A DNA stretch of 64,000 nucleotides from NCBI GenBank assembly GCA_963703945.1, contig CAVPGM010000007.1, positions 150,245 to 214,244 of the forward strand, in the 5' to 3' direction. The translations under genes and the position numbers were made by a program. This DNA is from JALORV01 sp963703945. Its GTDB lineage: Bacteria > Pseudomonadota > Gammaproteobacteria > Burkholderiales > Burkholderiaceae_F. A model generated the notes under the pieces. It was given only the letters and a program-made list of their open reading frames with translations. It was not told where the DNA came from and searched no databases. Positions 17,725 through 26,049 of the stretch are shown here, piece by piece. How positions within the stretch are numbered: the stretch's first letter is position 1; the number at the start of each line of letters is the position of its first letter.

Positions 17725-20076
17725 TCAGTGCAGCGGCGCCGAGCCATTCGGAGCAAAGGCACGGGCGACCCACGCCTGTCCGAGGCTGATGCCGCCGTCG
17801 TTGGGCGGGACCTGGCGTGGCTCGGCAACCGCGAATCCGGCGGCATTCAGCCGCGCGCGCAGTCCATTGGTGAGGATCTCGTTCATGAAGCAGCCGCCGC
17901 CGAACACGATGGTGCCGAGATCCAGCCGCTGCGCCGAATCTGCGCACCAGGTTGCCAGCGCCTCGACCAGCGTCGCGTGAAAGCGAGCCGCGCCGCGCGC
18001 CGGATCATGCTCGTCGAGCAGTGCCCGCATCAGCGGCAGCAGATCGAGCACGCCGTCAGTGATCTGGTAGCCGCCCACAACTGCGGACGTCGGCCCATGG
18101 CGCGCAGCCAGCCCCTCAAGCAGCATCGGCGCCTGGCCTTCGAAACTCTGCCGCTCGATCACGCCCAGCAGGCCGCAGGCTGCGTCGAACCAGCGACCCA
18201 TGCTCGATGTCGTCGGGCAATGGCTGGGCGCGTTCAGCATCTGCATCACGGTGCGCGCCGCCGGGTTGGGGTAGCGCCGCTCGATCTCACTCGCGCGATC
18301 GAGTGCGTGCAGAACCGCTGCCGCCATGCGCCACGGTTCGCGGGCCGCGCGATCGCCGCCTGGCAACGCGAGGTCGCGCAGCCGACCGACTCGCTCGAAC
18401 CCGTCGCCGTCGACCCGAAGCAGCTCGCCGCCCCAGGCGCGGCCATCGGTGCCCAGTCCCATCCCATCGAGTGCCACGCCGAGTACCGGGCCAGCCAACC
18501 CGTGCTCCGCCATGACCGCTGCGATGTGCGCATGATGGTGCTGCACCGCTATCGTGGGCAGGCCGCTCGCAGCGGCCCGCCGCGCTGCATAGCGCGTGCT
18601 GTAGAAGTCCGGATGCAGGTCATGCGCAATGATCTGCGGCTCGATGCGCAGCACATCGCACAGGTGATCGACCATCTCGTCAAGCGCGAGGCAGGTGGGC
18701 GCGTTGTCGAGCGAACCGATGTGTTGCGAGACATATGCCTCGTCGCCTCGCGTCAGGCAGACCGTGTTCTTCAGGTATGCGCCGACAGACAGCACCGATG
18801 GTCCGGCCGACGCGAGGCGGATCGGGACCGGTGTATAGCCACGTGCGCGGCGCACGAAGGACGGCAGCGCAGGTACCTTTTCATCGTGGGCGGGCACGCC
18901 GCGGACAACACTGTCATCGCATCGGACCCGGATGTCGCGATCGTGGAGCAGCAGGCAGTCGGCGATACCACCGAGGCGTCGCACTGCCTCGGAATTGTCG
19001 ACGACCAGCGGCTCGCCGCCGGCGTTGGCGCTCGTCATCACCAGCACCAGCGGCTGAGGTTCGGCCAGCCACGCAGTCCCTGCAGGACGGGCCGCAGCTT
19101 CGTGGAACAGCAGCACGTGCAGCGGAGTGGCGGGCAGCATCAAGCCCAGCGTTGTGATTCCGGGGGCCACGCCCTCGAGCTGCTGCGTCGCCTCGGGGTA
19201 CCTCGCCAGCAGCACGATCGGTCGTTCCGGCGACTCCAGCAACTCGCGCTCGCGCTCGCCGACGAAGGCCAGCGCCTCGCAGGATTCGACATTGGCAACC
19301 ATCACCGCGAACGGCTTCTCCTCGCGCGCCTTGCGTGCACGCAGGCGCGCGACCGCCGCCGTGTTGCGCGCGTCACAGGCAAGCTGAAATCCGCCCGCGC
19401 CCTTGATGGCGACGATGTCACCCGCCCGCAGCCGCGCCACCGCCTCGCTCAACGGGTCGGCCACGTCGATCGGCCGGCCTGCGGCGGTGACGAGTTGCAG
19501 CCGCGGACCGCACGTCGGGCAGGCATTCGGTTGCGCGTGGAAGCGACGGTCGAGCGGCGAGTCGTATTCCTGGCGGCACGCCGGACACTGCGTGAAGGCA
19601 GCCATGCTCGTGTTGGGCCGGTCGTAGGGCAGGGCGGCCGTGATCGTGTAACGCGGGCCGCAATGCGTGCAGTTGGTGAACGCATAGCGCCAGCGGCGGT
19701 TGCCCGGATCGAACATGTCAGACAGGCACTCGGCGCACGGCGCGGTGTCGGGTGTGACGCCGGTCGTGATGGCGCCACCGGCGCTCGGATCGATGACGAA
19801 CGCGCCTTCGTCATCGAGCGGCGCCGCGACCCGCGTTTCGACCGCGTCGATGCGCGCCAGGCGCGGCACTTCCCGCACCAACCGCCGCGCGAACTCGTCG
19901 AGGCGCGCTTCCTGACCCTGGATTTCGATCTGCACGCCGGCACCGTCGTTGAGTACATGGCCGGACAGGTCGAGGTCGTGCGCCAGCCGGTAGACGAACG
20001 GCCGAAAGCCGACGCCCTGCACCTGGCCGCGCACGCGCAACGCGCGGCGGGCGAGTGGCATCAGGTCGGATTCCAT
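17725..20076 (-). CDS. hypF: Carbamoyltransferase HypF
   Basis: HypF uses carbamoyl phosphate to carbamoylate the C-terminal cysteine of HypE, the first step of cyanide-ligand synthesis. At 783 residues it is full length. Domains in order: acylphosphatase (about 10-98, with VQGVGFRPFVYRLA), two zinc fingers (CAEC, CTHC, CPAC and CPTC pairs, about 115-190), a YrdC-like domain (about 200-380), and a Kae1-like carbamoyltransferase domain with QHHHAHIAAVMAEH and GVALDGMGLGTDG. It is 6 bases downstream of hypB. A very long plus-strand open frame over this gene is only its antisense shadow. Confidence 0.97.
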   Translation of the reverse strand: MESDLMPLARRALRVRGQVQGVGFRPFVYRLAHDLDLSGHVLNDGAGVQIEIQGQEARLDEFARRLVREVPRLARIDAVETRVAAPLDDEGAFVIDPSAGGAITTGVTPDTAPCAECLSDMFDPGNRRWRYAFTNCTHCGPRYTITAALPYDRPNTSMAAFTQCPACRQEYDSPLDRRFHAQPNACPTCGPRLQLVTAAGRPIDVADPLSEAVARLRAGDIVAIKGAGGFQLACDARNTAAVARLRARKAREEKPFAVMVANVESCEALAFVGERERELLESPERPIVLLARYPEATQQLEGVAPGITTLGLMLPATPLHVLLFHEAAARPAGTAWLAEPQPLVLVMTSANAGGEPLVVDNSEAVRRLGGIADCLLLHDRDIRVRCDDSVVRGVPAHDEKVPALPSFVRRARGYTPVPIRLASAGPSVLSVGAYLKNTVCLTRGDEAYVSQHIGSLDNAPTCLALDEMVDHLCDVLRIEPQIIAHDLHPDFYSTRYAARRAAASGLPTIAVQHHHAHIAAVMAEHGLAGPVLGVALDGMGLGTDGRAWGGELLRVDGDGFERVGRLRDLALPGGDRAAREPWRMAAAVLHALDRASEIERRYPNPAARTVMQMLNAPSHCPTTSSMGRWFDAACGLLGVIERQSFEGQAPMLLEGLAARHGPTSAVVGGYQITDGVLDLLPLMRALLDEHDPARGAARFHATLVEALATWCADSAQRLDLGTIVFGGGCFMNEILTNGLRARLNAAGFAVAEPRQVPPNDGGISLGQAWVARAFAPNGSAPLH

Positions 20077-20082
20077 CGCTTC

Positions 20083-21096
20083 TCAGTGAGTTCCGGTGAC
20101 AGCTGGGTCCGCGCGCACCAGTGGCAACGCCAGATCCGCCGGCTGCTGACGCGCGTGCCGCGCGCTGACCGCGTGCAACCGGATCCAGTCGATCCACGTT
20201 TCCATGCCCGCGCCCTGTGTGGCCGACACCTGCATCACTTCGATGGCCGGATTCACGCGCCTCGCGTACTCGATGCAGCGGGCGACGTCGAACGACACGT
20301 AGGGCAGCAGGTCGATCTTGTTCAGCAGCATCAGGCGCGCGGCGCGAAACATGTCGGGGTATTTGAGCGGCTTGTCCTCGCCTTCGGTGACCGACAGCAC
20401 CACCACCTTGCATTCCTCGCCAAGGTCGAACGCCGCCGGGCAGACGAGATTGCCGACGTTCTCGATGACCAGCACCGAGCCATCGGCGGGCTGCAGCCGC
20501 TCGAGCGCGCGCTCGATCATGCTGGCGTCGAGATGGCAACCCTTGCCGGTGTTGATCTGCAGCGCGCGGGCGCCGGCCGCCCGGATGCGGTCGGCGTCGT
20601 GCGTGGTCTGCTGGTCGCCCTCGATGACCGTCACGGCCAAAGCGGGCTGCAGGCGTCGCACCGTTGCTGCGAGGAGCGTCGTTTTGCCCGAACCGGGGCT
20701 CGAAACCAGGTTCAACGCGAGGATGCCGCGTTCGGCCAGGAATTCTCGGTTGAAACGCGCGTGCCGGTCGTTCTTCGACAGGATGTCCTGCTCGATCTGA
20801 ATCATCCTCGCCTGGCTCATTCCCGGGGCATGCGAGTGCGCGGGGCCATCGCCGTAGTGCAGGTCGTCGACATCGGCGGCCGCGTGACGGTGTCGCACGA
20901 CGCTGCCGTCGGCCAGCACGTGCACATGCTCATCGGTGACGGCGCTGTCGTGGTGCGTGTGCGAAGAGTCGTCATGCCCATGGGCATGACGGTGAACGGT
21001 GCCGTCGGCATGCACGTGCTCGTGCTCGTGCGAGGCCGCATCGGCCTTGCCTTCGATCCTCGTTTCGCCGCTGCCGCATCCACAGGTTGTGCACAT
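20083..21096 (-). CDS. hypB: Nickel-incorporation GTPase HypB
   Basis: HypB delivers nickel to the hydrogenase large subunit with HypA. From the ATG at 21096 it has 337 residues: an N-terminal CTTCGCG metal motif, then a histidine-rich stretch (about residues 23-90, many HxH repeats) that would store nickel, then the GTPase domain with P-loop SSPGSGKTT near residue 140 and ENVGNLVCPAAFDLGE. The start is chosen because MCTTCGCG is the conserved N terminus; upstream in-frame residues overlap hypA. The long His-rich region suggests nickel storage as in other aerobic H2 oxidisers. Confidence 0.96.
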   Translation of the reverse strand: MCTTCGCGSGETRIEGKADAASHEHEHVHADGTVHRHAHGHDDSSHTHHDSAVTDEHVHVLADGSVVRHRHAAADVDDLHYGDGPAHSHAPGMSQARMIQIEQDILSKNDRHARFNREFLAERGILALNLVSSPGSGKTTLLAATVRRLQPALAVTVIEGDQQTTHDADRIRAAGARALQINTGKGCHLDASMIERALERLQPADGSVLVIENVGNLVCPAAFDLGEECKVVVLSVTEGEDKPLKYPDMFRAARLMLLNKIDLLPYVSFDVARCIEYARRVNPAIEVMQVSATQGAGMETWIDWIRLHAVSARHARQQPADLALPLVRADPAVTGTH

Positions 21097-21116
21097 CGTC
21101 GTCTCCGCAAGTGGCG

Positions 21117-21458
21117 TCACGCCACTTCGATTGCCTTCACTTTCATCTCTTCGCCCTGCGTGACCTGCAGCTGATAGCTGCCGCACTGCGGGCATGCGTC
21201 ACCCAAGCGAGCCAATGGCACGCTGACACCGCACGGCATGCACCACGCACGCCCGGCGGTTGCATCGACATCGAGTTGCGCACCATCGGCCACCGTTCCG
21301 CGCGTGACGGCGTCGAAGCAGAAGCGCAGCGCCTGTTCTTCCACGTGCGACAGCGCGCCGAGTTCGAGCACCACCGACCGGACTCGAATGGCGTGGTGGC
21401 TGCGTGCCGTCTCCTCGACGATCTGCAGGATTCCCTCGGCGAGCGACATCTCATGCAT
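21117..21458 (-). CDS. hypA: Hydrogenase nickel metallochaperone HypA
   Basis: HypA binds nickel and passes it to the large subunit. The 113-residue product begins MHEMSLAEG; the first His and Glu bind nickel. The structural zinc site is formed by CMPC and CPQC, 20 residues apart. The start at 21458 overlaps the hupK stop by 8 bases, which supports coupling. It opens the hyp part of the operon. Confidence 0.95.
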   Translation of the reverse strand: MHEMSLAEGILQIVEETARSHHAIRVRSVVLELGALSHVEEQALRFCFDAVTRGTVADGAQLDVDATAGRAWCMPCGVSVPLARLGDACPQCGSYQLQVTQGEEMKVKAIEVA

Positions 21459-22545
21459 CGGCGACCTCGATGTCGCACGCAACGCAGGGGTCGAGCGCCT
21501 GCACCAGCACGCGGGCGTCGCGCACCGCGCATTCCGCGTCCGCGGCGCGGCGGCCAACGAGTCCCTGCGCCAGAGCGCCCTGCGGATGGAAATTCCACTC
21601 GGTCGGCGCGACGATCGTGTAATCGATCACCCGTCCGTCGTCGACGCGCGCGAGGTGCAGCAGCAGTCCACGCGCGGTCTCGGCGACGCCGACGCCGAGT
21701 CCGGGGCCAAGCGTGTGCTGGCGTGCGGCCGCAGGCAGACGCTGCGCATCGCCGTTGCCGGCGAGGAGCAACGCCAGTTCGACCATGCGGGCGAGGTAGC
21801 GAGCGGCCGCGCTGTTGCCGTACGACGCGACGAACGCCGCGACCAGCGGGTGTGTGCCGACGCGCGCGAGGGATCCGGTTTCCGCCGGTATGCCGAGCCA
21901 GTCCGGTCGCAGTGCAAGCGCAGCGTCTTCGGCCAGGCGCGGCAGGATCGCACCGTTGAGAGCATCGAGGGTCGCATCCGGCATCGAAGGCACCGCGCTG
22001 CAGCCGAGGTCGGGCGACTCGGTCTGTAGCCGGGCCAGCAGCCGCGCCGGCAGCGTTTCGCCTCGGACCAGCCAGCGCAGCAGGCCGTCGAGACTCATCG
22101 CGTCGAGCCATTGGCCGCAGTCGACCGCGAACACGCTGGTGCGGGCCACGTCGCGGCACGTATCGAGGATCTCGTCTTCTCGGCTGCGGCGCACGCGCGC
22201 GACCGCCGCCACGTCGGGTTCGGTCTGCATCGCGCGCGGCCAGTCGATCAGTAGTCGGGTCAGCATCTCGACCACCGCCTCGCGACGTACGGAGGCGCAG
22301 CGCTGCTGCAGGCTGCCATTGGCTCGTGAGACGCCGGTTGCTGCGTCGAGTGCACCCGATGCGGCAGCGGCCTGGGCCGACCGGCAGATCGAGAAGAGAG
22401 TCGGCACGATGCGCGCAACTTCGTCGGTCGGCCGGCCTCTGAGGAAGGCGCGCGGCAGCGCGGCGCGGCTCGACTCGATGTCCACCGACGCGATCTGCCG
22501 GTTGCGCATCGCGAGCCGGACCCTCAGTTCACCGCCGCGGTTCAT
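21451..22545 (-). CDS. hupK: Hydrogenase assembly protein HupK/HoxV
   Basis: HupK (HoxV) is a large-subunit-like scaffold thought to receive the Fe(CN)2CO group before transfer to HupL. The 364-residue protein ends with the pattern LVQALDPCVACDIEVADA, resembling the C-terminal DPCxxC of hydrogenase large subunits, while the N-terminal nickel CxxC motif is missing, as is normal for HupK. TEWNFHPQGALAQGL is also large-subunit-like. The start at 22545 overlaps hupJ by 17 bases. It precedes hypA as in R. eutropha. Confidence 0.9.
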   Translation of the reverse strand: MNRGGELRVRLAMRNRQIASVDIESSRAALPRAFLRGRPTDEVARIVPTLFSICRSAQAAAASGALDAATGVSRANGSLQQRCASVRREAVVEMLTRLLIDWPRAMQTEPDVAAVARVRRSREDEILDTCRDVARTSVFAVDCGQWLDAMSLDGLLRWLVRGETLPARLLARLQTESPDLGCSAVPSMPDATLDALNGAILPRLAEDAALALRPDWLGIPAETGSLARVGTHPLVAAFVASYGNSAAARYLARMVELALLLAGNGDAQRLPAAARQHTLGPGLGVGVAETARGLLLHLARVDDGRVIDYTIVAPTEWNFHPQGALAQGLVGRRAADAECAVRDARVLVQALDPCVACDIEVADA

Positions 22546-23098
22546 CGGTCGCTTCGCCGCGGAAGATGCGCCCGCGCAGGAAGTCGCGCTTCGACATCGG
22601 CGCCTTGGCCGTCTGTTGCAGCTGCGTGAGCGGACCGGGAATCGACGCTTTCGTCGACGTCCACATCGGGTGCTCGTGCGTCTCGGCATTTGCCACGTCG
22701 AACAGCGCTGCGCGCGCCAGTTCGGCGACCATCCGCGCGGTGGCGTGATCGGCGATTTCGAGCGCTGGCGAGAACAGTGAACACATCCGGTACTCGCCGA
22801 ACGCCGGATCGTTCGCGCTGATGAAGTCGTAACGCCCCGCCGGAAACGAGTAGCGCTGTGTCTCGCCCAGCCGCCGGGGCTGCCAGCGCGAGCGATCGTG
22901 CGGCAGCAACAGCAGGTTGATCGACCACGGAGTGATCATCACGCCCAGCCAGTGTCCCTCCCATGGCGCGAATCCGACCGCCTCGACCTGCAGCGCCGGG
23001 TTCACGAAACCCAGTCCGGTCATGTGCACGGCCTTGGCGCGGAATGCGTCTTCAAGCCGGCGCGACGGATCGGGCAGCAAGGCCGTTTCAATCGTCAT
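22529..23098 (-). CDS. hupJ: Hydrogenase assembly chaperone HupJ/HoxT (HybE family)
   Basis: This HybE-family protein helps fold the hydrogenase and proofread its Tat export. The 189-residue product has the family core FAPWEGHWLGVMITPWSINLLLLP and a C-terminal extension ending near MSKRDFLRGRIF. In the HybE family the core is followed by PAG, as seen here in SFPAGRYDF. It overlaps hupI upstream by 11 bases and hupK downstream by 17. Confidence 0.92.
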   Translation of the reverse strand: MTIETALLPDPSRRLEDAFRAKAVHMTGLGFVNPALQVEAVGFAPWEGHWLGVMITPWSINLLLLPHDRSRWQPRRLGETQRYSFPAGRYDFISANDPAFGEYRMCSLFSPALEIADHATARMVAELARAALFDVANAETHEHPMWTSTKASIPGPLTQLQQTAKAPMSKRDFLRGRIFRGEATDEPRR

Positions 23099-23291
23099 CG
23101 CTGATCACCAGGAAGTCCGCCTTGGGCGTCGAACAGTCGGGGCAGGTCCAGTGCGCCGGCAACGCACTGAACGGCGTTCCCGGCGGGATCTGCCAGTAGC
23201 TGTCGCCGACCATCGGGTCGTACACGTGCCAGCACACCTTGCATTCGCGGCGCGCCATGAGTCCGGCTTCGTGCAGTTCGCTCATCGCCAT
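23088..23291 (-). CDS. hupI: Rubredoxin HupI/HoxR
   Basis: This is a 67-residue rubredoxin with the two iron-binding pairs CKVC and CPDC, and WHVYDP and GTPFSALPAHWTCP between them, as in the hydrogenase-linked HupI group. In R. eutropha HoxR is needed for correct iron-sulfur cluster assembly in the O2-tolerant small subunit under oxic conditions. The ATG at 23291 shares a base with the hupH stop (TGATG); an in-frame ATG at 23285 is the alternative. Confidence 0.94.
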   Translation of the reverse strand: MAMSELHEAGLMARRECKVCWHVYDPMVGDSYWQIPPGTPFSALPAHWTCPDCSTPKADFLVISDDD

Positions 23292-24154
23292 CACGCCGGG
23301 CAGGATTCGCTCATCCAGTCGATCAGCTCGGCGAGCCGGCCGCGGCTGTCGTCCAGGTCCTCGTCGGCCGCCAGTGCGACTTCCGGAACGCCGACCACCT
23401 CGATGGTGTTCAGGATCAGCGTGTTCATGCTGTTGAAGTACTGCACGCGCCAGACGTAGCGGGCGGTGGTTGACGTGATGCGGCAATTGCCGAAACCGCG
23501 CGAGATGATCGCCACCGGACCGACCGCGAACGCTTTCTCGAGCACCTGATGATCCTCGGGCGTCATCGGAAACAGCGTCAGGTTCAGAACGTGCGCCGGC
23601 GCCGAGGGCGAACGCGAAGCAATCTGCGCGCGCAACTCGTGCAGCACCGCGGGAGAGTTCATCGCGCCGTCAGGAATCTCCACGTCGGCGACCGTCGCTG
23701 ACGATCCGGCCTGCGCCGCGTCGACGACGGATTCGGGCAGCGCTCCGGCTTCGATCCAGTCGGCGACGATATGGTCGTCGCGATCGAATTCGACTACGCG
23801 CCAGATGCCGGTGAACACGCTTTCCTGTATCCGCAGGCGGCGCGCACCGTTGACCTGGATGCTGACCTCGCCGTCACCCAGCATCTCGTTCGTGACCGCG
23901 AGCGCTTCCGGGGCAGTGCCGCGCAGGTCGATCCTCGGGTTGGCGCCGTTGCCGGGAGTCCAGCCTTCAATTCGAGCCAGCAGATCAGCCAGCAGGTCGC
24001 GTGCGCCGGCGAGCGCCGCGCTGTCGCGATCCTCGGGCACGTACGGCATCGAAAACGTTCGCATGTCGCGCGGCATGTCGAGGTACTGCAGTGCCTCTTC
24101 CTCGACGTGAGACCCGGCACCAACCATGCGGACGGGTATCGGAAAGGAGTTCAT
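23291..24154 (-). CDS. hupH: Hydrogenase expression/formation protein HupH/HoxQ
   Basis: HupH (HoxQ) acts with HupG as a chaperone that holds the Tat-dependent small subunit until it is mature. The 287-residue product has the N-terminal GSHVEEEALQYLDMPRDMRTF and the C-terminal conserved core SRGFGNCRITSTTARYVWRVQYFN, diagnostic of this family. It is located between hupG and hupI with a 33-base gap upstream and an overlapping stop downstream. Confidence 0.94.
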   Translation of the reverse strand: MNSFPIPVRMVGAGSHVEEEALQYLDMPRDMRTFSMPYVPEDRDSAALAGARDLLADLLARIEGWTPGNGANPRIDLRGTAPEALAVTNEMLGDGEVSIQVNGARRLRIQESVFTGIWRVVEFDRDDHIVADWIEAGALPESVVDAAQAGSSATVADVEIPDGAMNSPAVLHELRAQIASRSPSAPAHVLNLTLFPMTPEDHQVLEKAFAVGPVAIISRGFGNCRITSTTARYVWRVQYFNSMNTLILNTIEVVGVPEVALAADEDLDDSRGRLAELIDWMSESCPA

Positions 24155-24187
24155 GGATTGGTTCCGTGAATGGAAGTTCGTGATGGA

Positions 24188-24652
24188 TCAGTGTCCGCAG
24201 GAGCCTGGCGCTGCCGTGGACCGGATGGCGATGCCGACCGTGGGCGCTCGCGTCGGTTCGCGGGCCAGCAGCTGCATCGTTTCGTCGAGGTACTCGTCCC
24301 AATTGCGCAGCCCGTCGATTGCGCCGACATAGGCGCCGTCCTTCAGCATGACCAGCGCGGGCCAGCGGGCGAACCCGTAACGCGGCGCCACTTTGCGCGC
24401 GGCGGCCGGCAGCAGCACGCCGACACGGAATCGCCCCTCGAACGCGCGGGCGACCTCAGGTGCGATCACCGCAAGGTCGAGCGTTTCCTTGTAACGAACC
24501 GGATCTTCGGTAAAGACCAGCAGGGTGTGGCCAGTGGCAGCAACGAACGAATCGATCGAGTCCGCGTCGAGCGGCGTGAATCCATGACGACTGACCAGTT
24601 GCTCGAGCAGCGGATGAACCTGCGGCGCGCTCGGAATCGCGATCTCGCTCAT
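24188..24652 (-). CDS. hupG: Hydrogenase small-subunit chaperone HupG/HoxO (HyaE family)
   Basis: This thioredoxin-fold protein of 154 residues lacks the redox CxxC, as is normal for HyaE/HupG. It binds the twin-arginine signal of the small subunit and prevents early export. Visible features are HTLLVFTEDPVRYKETLDLAVIAPEVA and the cis-proline region RWPALVMLKDGAYVGAIDGLRNW. Its start overlaps the hupF stop by four bases. Confidence 0.93.
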   Translation of the reverse strand: MSEIAIPSAPQVHPLLEQLVSRHGFTPLDADSIDSFVAATGHTLLVFTEDPVRYKETLDLAVIAPEVARAFEGRFRVGVLLPAAARKVAPRYGFARWPALVMLKDGAYVGAIDGLRNWDEYLDETMQLLAREPTRAPTVGIAIRSTAAPGSCGH

Positions 24653-24966
24653 TCGGGTGTCCTTTCCTGGACCGGCCGCAGATGCGGCGGCAGCGTGGGT
24701 TCGCGCGTAACGAGGTCGGCGAAGTAGACATCGAGGTCGCCGCTGCCGGAGCGCACCGCCTCGAGCGCAGCCAGCGCAGCGCGTGTCTGCAGCGCCTCGT
24801 CCTCGCTCAGCACGCGCACTGCAGAGCCCTGATAGGCCAGCAGCCAGGTGCCGGCTGGTTGCAGTCCAACCAGCATGATGTTCAGCCGCTCGCGACGGTT
24901 ACCGCCATCGCACATCGCGGTTGCGTCGTCGCATTCGATCACCTGCATGGGGACGCCGATGCACAT
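24649..24966 (-). CDS. hupF: HypC-family chaperone HupF/HoxL
   Basis: HupF (HoxL) is a HypC paralogue dedicated to the O2-tolerant membrane-bound enzyme, protecting the large subunit during aerobic maturation. The 105-residue product starts MCIGVPMQV with the essential Cys2 and has the longer C-terminal tail typical of HupF. A longer in-frame reading back to 25599 would fuse it to hupD, but this arises only because hupD is frameshifted; the ATG at 24966, directly after the true hupD stop, is the native start. Confidence 0.93.
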   Translation of the reverse strand: MCIGVPMQVIECDDATAMCDGGNRRERLNIMLVGLQPAGTWLLAYQGSAVRVLSEDEALQTRAALAALEAVRSGSGDLDVYFADLVTREPTLPPHLRPVQERTPE

Positions 24967-24968
24967 CG

Positions 24969-25599
24969 TCAGCCCTCGGCGCGCGCGCGCAGCGCGAGCA
25001 GACGCGGATCTCCGATGCGGCACGCGTCCTCGGCGGACGGTCGGTCGTTCTCGTACACCTTCAGGGCGACCGAGCGGGCGTTCAGCGGTTCGACCTCGTC
25101 GGTGGGCAGGCGCGGTACGCCTGCGTATCCCCACGCACGCCAGCTGCTGTGCCCCATACTCAACCGCCTCGGCAAGCTTTGCCCGTACCGGCTCGGTCAG
25201 GCTGCCGCCGAAGTCGTCGAGCGTCTGCGGCTGAACTCCGATCGCGACGATGCTGTCGGGAGCGCAGCCATGCAGGTGCGCCAGTGCGAGCACGTCGTTG
25301 AATCCGTTCTGGTGTGGGCTCAGCTTGCGTGCACCCCACGCCGGGACTTCGTCGTCGCGGAGCACTCTCAGCGTGCCGGGCGGGTGGCCGAAGTCGATCG
25401 CATCGAACACCAGGACACGGCGGCTCGTTTCGACTTGCGGAAGCAGATTGAGGCCCAGCGTGCCGCCGTCGACCAGTTCGACGCCGGCCGGAAAACTGAA
25501 CGCTTCGTGCAGCGCTTCGACTGCGCGCACGCCGAAGCCTTCATCGGCCCACAGCAGGTTGCCGATTCCGAGGACTAACACCTCGCGTCGCCCGTCCAT
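24969..25599 (-). CDS. hupD: Hydrogenase maturation endopeptidase HupD/HoxM, frame interrupted by one indel
   Basis: HupD removes the C-terminal peptide of the large subunit after nickel insertion. The N-terminal part reads VLVLGIGNLLWADEGFGVRA, with the metal-binding Glu, then VFDAIDFG and LSPHQNGFNDVLALA with the conserved His. After EYGAQQLA the frame changes; the C-terminal part continues as WGYAGVPRLPTDEVEPLNA to RARAEG at 24969. One surplus base at about 25134-25140 accounts for it. Without correction the product would be an odd fusion with HupF. A 10-bp inverted repeat covers the region just upstream of the start. Confidence 0.9.
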
Positions 25600-25602
25600 C
25601 GC

Positions 25603-25629
25603 TTCGTGTAACCCCCTTCGTTACACGAA
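25603..25629 (-). promoter_or_regulatory. Perfect 10-bp inverted repeat just upstream of the hupD start
   Basis: On the minus strand TTCGTGTAAC (25629-25620) and GTTACACGAA (25612-25603) form a perfect 10-bp dyad with a 7-base GAAGGGG loop. The near arm ends 3 bases from the hupD ATG, so in RNA the hairpin would lie over the ribosome-binding region. A related sequence, GTAACGCAAGGGGT, is at 25664-25651. The dyad could be an operator for the neighbouring HigA-like protein or a translational control hairpin. No T run follows, so a terminator is unlikely. Confidence 0.55.
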
Positions 25630-25709
25630 CGGTAGCGGGCATGCGCTGACACCCCTTGCGTTACATCAACGCAGCCTCTGTGCGCCTTGCGAACGTGTGA
25701 ATGCGAGGA

Positions 25710-26036
25710 TCAGCGGTTGCGCAACGAGGCGCGCACTTCGCGTGCCGCGGTGTGCATATCCCACGCGACCTGCAGGTGCATCCAGAAGGCCGCTTCGTTC
25801 TTGAAGAAGAGGCCGAGTCGCACTGCGGTGTCGGGCGTGATCGCGCGCCGGCCGTTGATCAGCTCGTTGATTCGGCGTCGTGACACGCCGAGCGCCTTCG
25901 CCAAGGCCGTCTGGCTGATGCCGAGCGGCGCGAGGAAGCGGCTTTCAAGGAAATGTCCGGGCTGCGGCGGTCGACGAGCCGGAATGCCGAGCGAGGCCGG
26001 CTGGCCCCGCTGGGAACTGCGCGTCGCCATCATCAT
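25710..26036 (-). CDS. HigA-family HTH protein (solitary antitoxin-like regulator)
   Basis: This 108-residue protein has the HigA/VapI addiction-antidote fold: GISQTALAKALGVSRRRINELINGRRAITPDTAVRLGLFF is the HTH followed by the FWMHLQVAWD helix. It begins 13 bases after hupC and lies between hupC and hupD, a place where no gene is found in the classic hox order. No HigB-type toxin gene is next to it. Three adjacent methionines make the exact start uncertain. It may be a repressor or the remnant of a toxin-antitoxin insertion; nearby repeats at 25603-25664 could be its binding sites. Confidence 0.85.
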   Translation of the reverse strand: MMMATRSSQRGQPASLGIPARRPPQPGHFLESRFLAPLGISQTALAKALGVSRRRINELINGRRAITPDTAVRLGLFFKNEAAFWMHLQVAWDMHTAAREVRASLRNR

Positions 26037-26049
26037 GGTGAAAGCGCCG

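Noticed and set aside
17467..21174. A 1235-codon open frame on the plus strand
   Set aside because: It is the antisense of hypC, hypF and hypB, whose proteins are fully recognisable; its translation is rich in Arg, His and Gln with no domain. High GC creates such long shadows.
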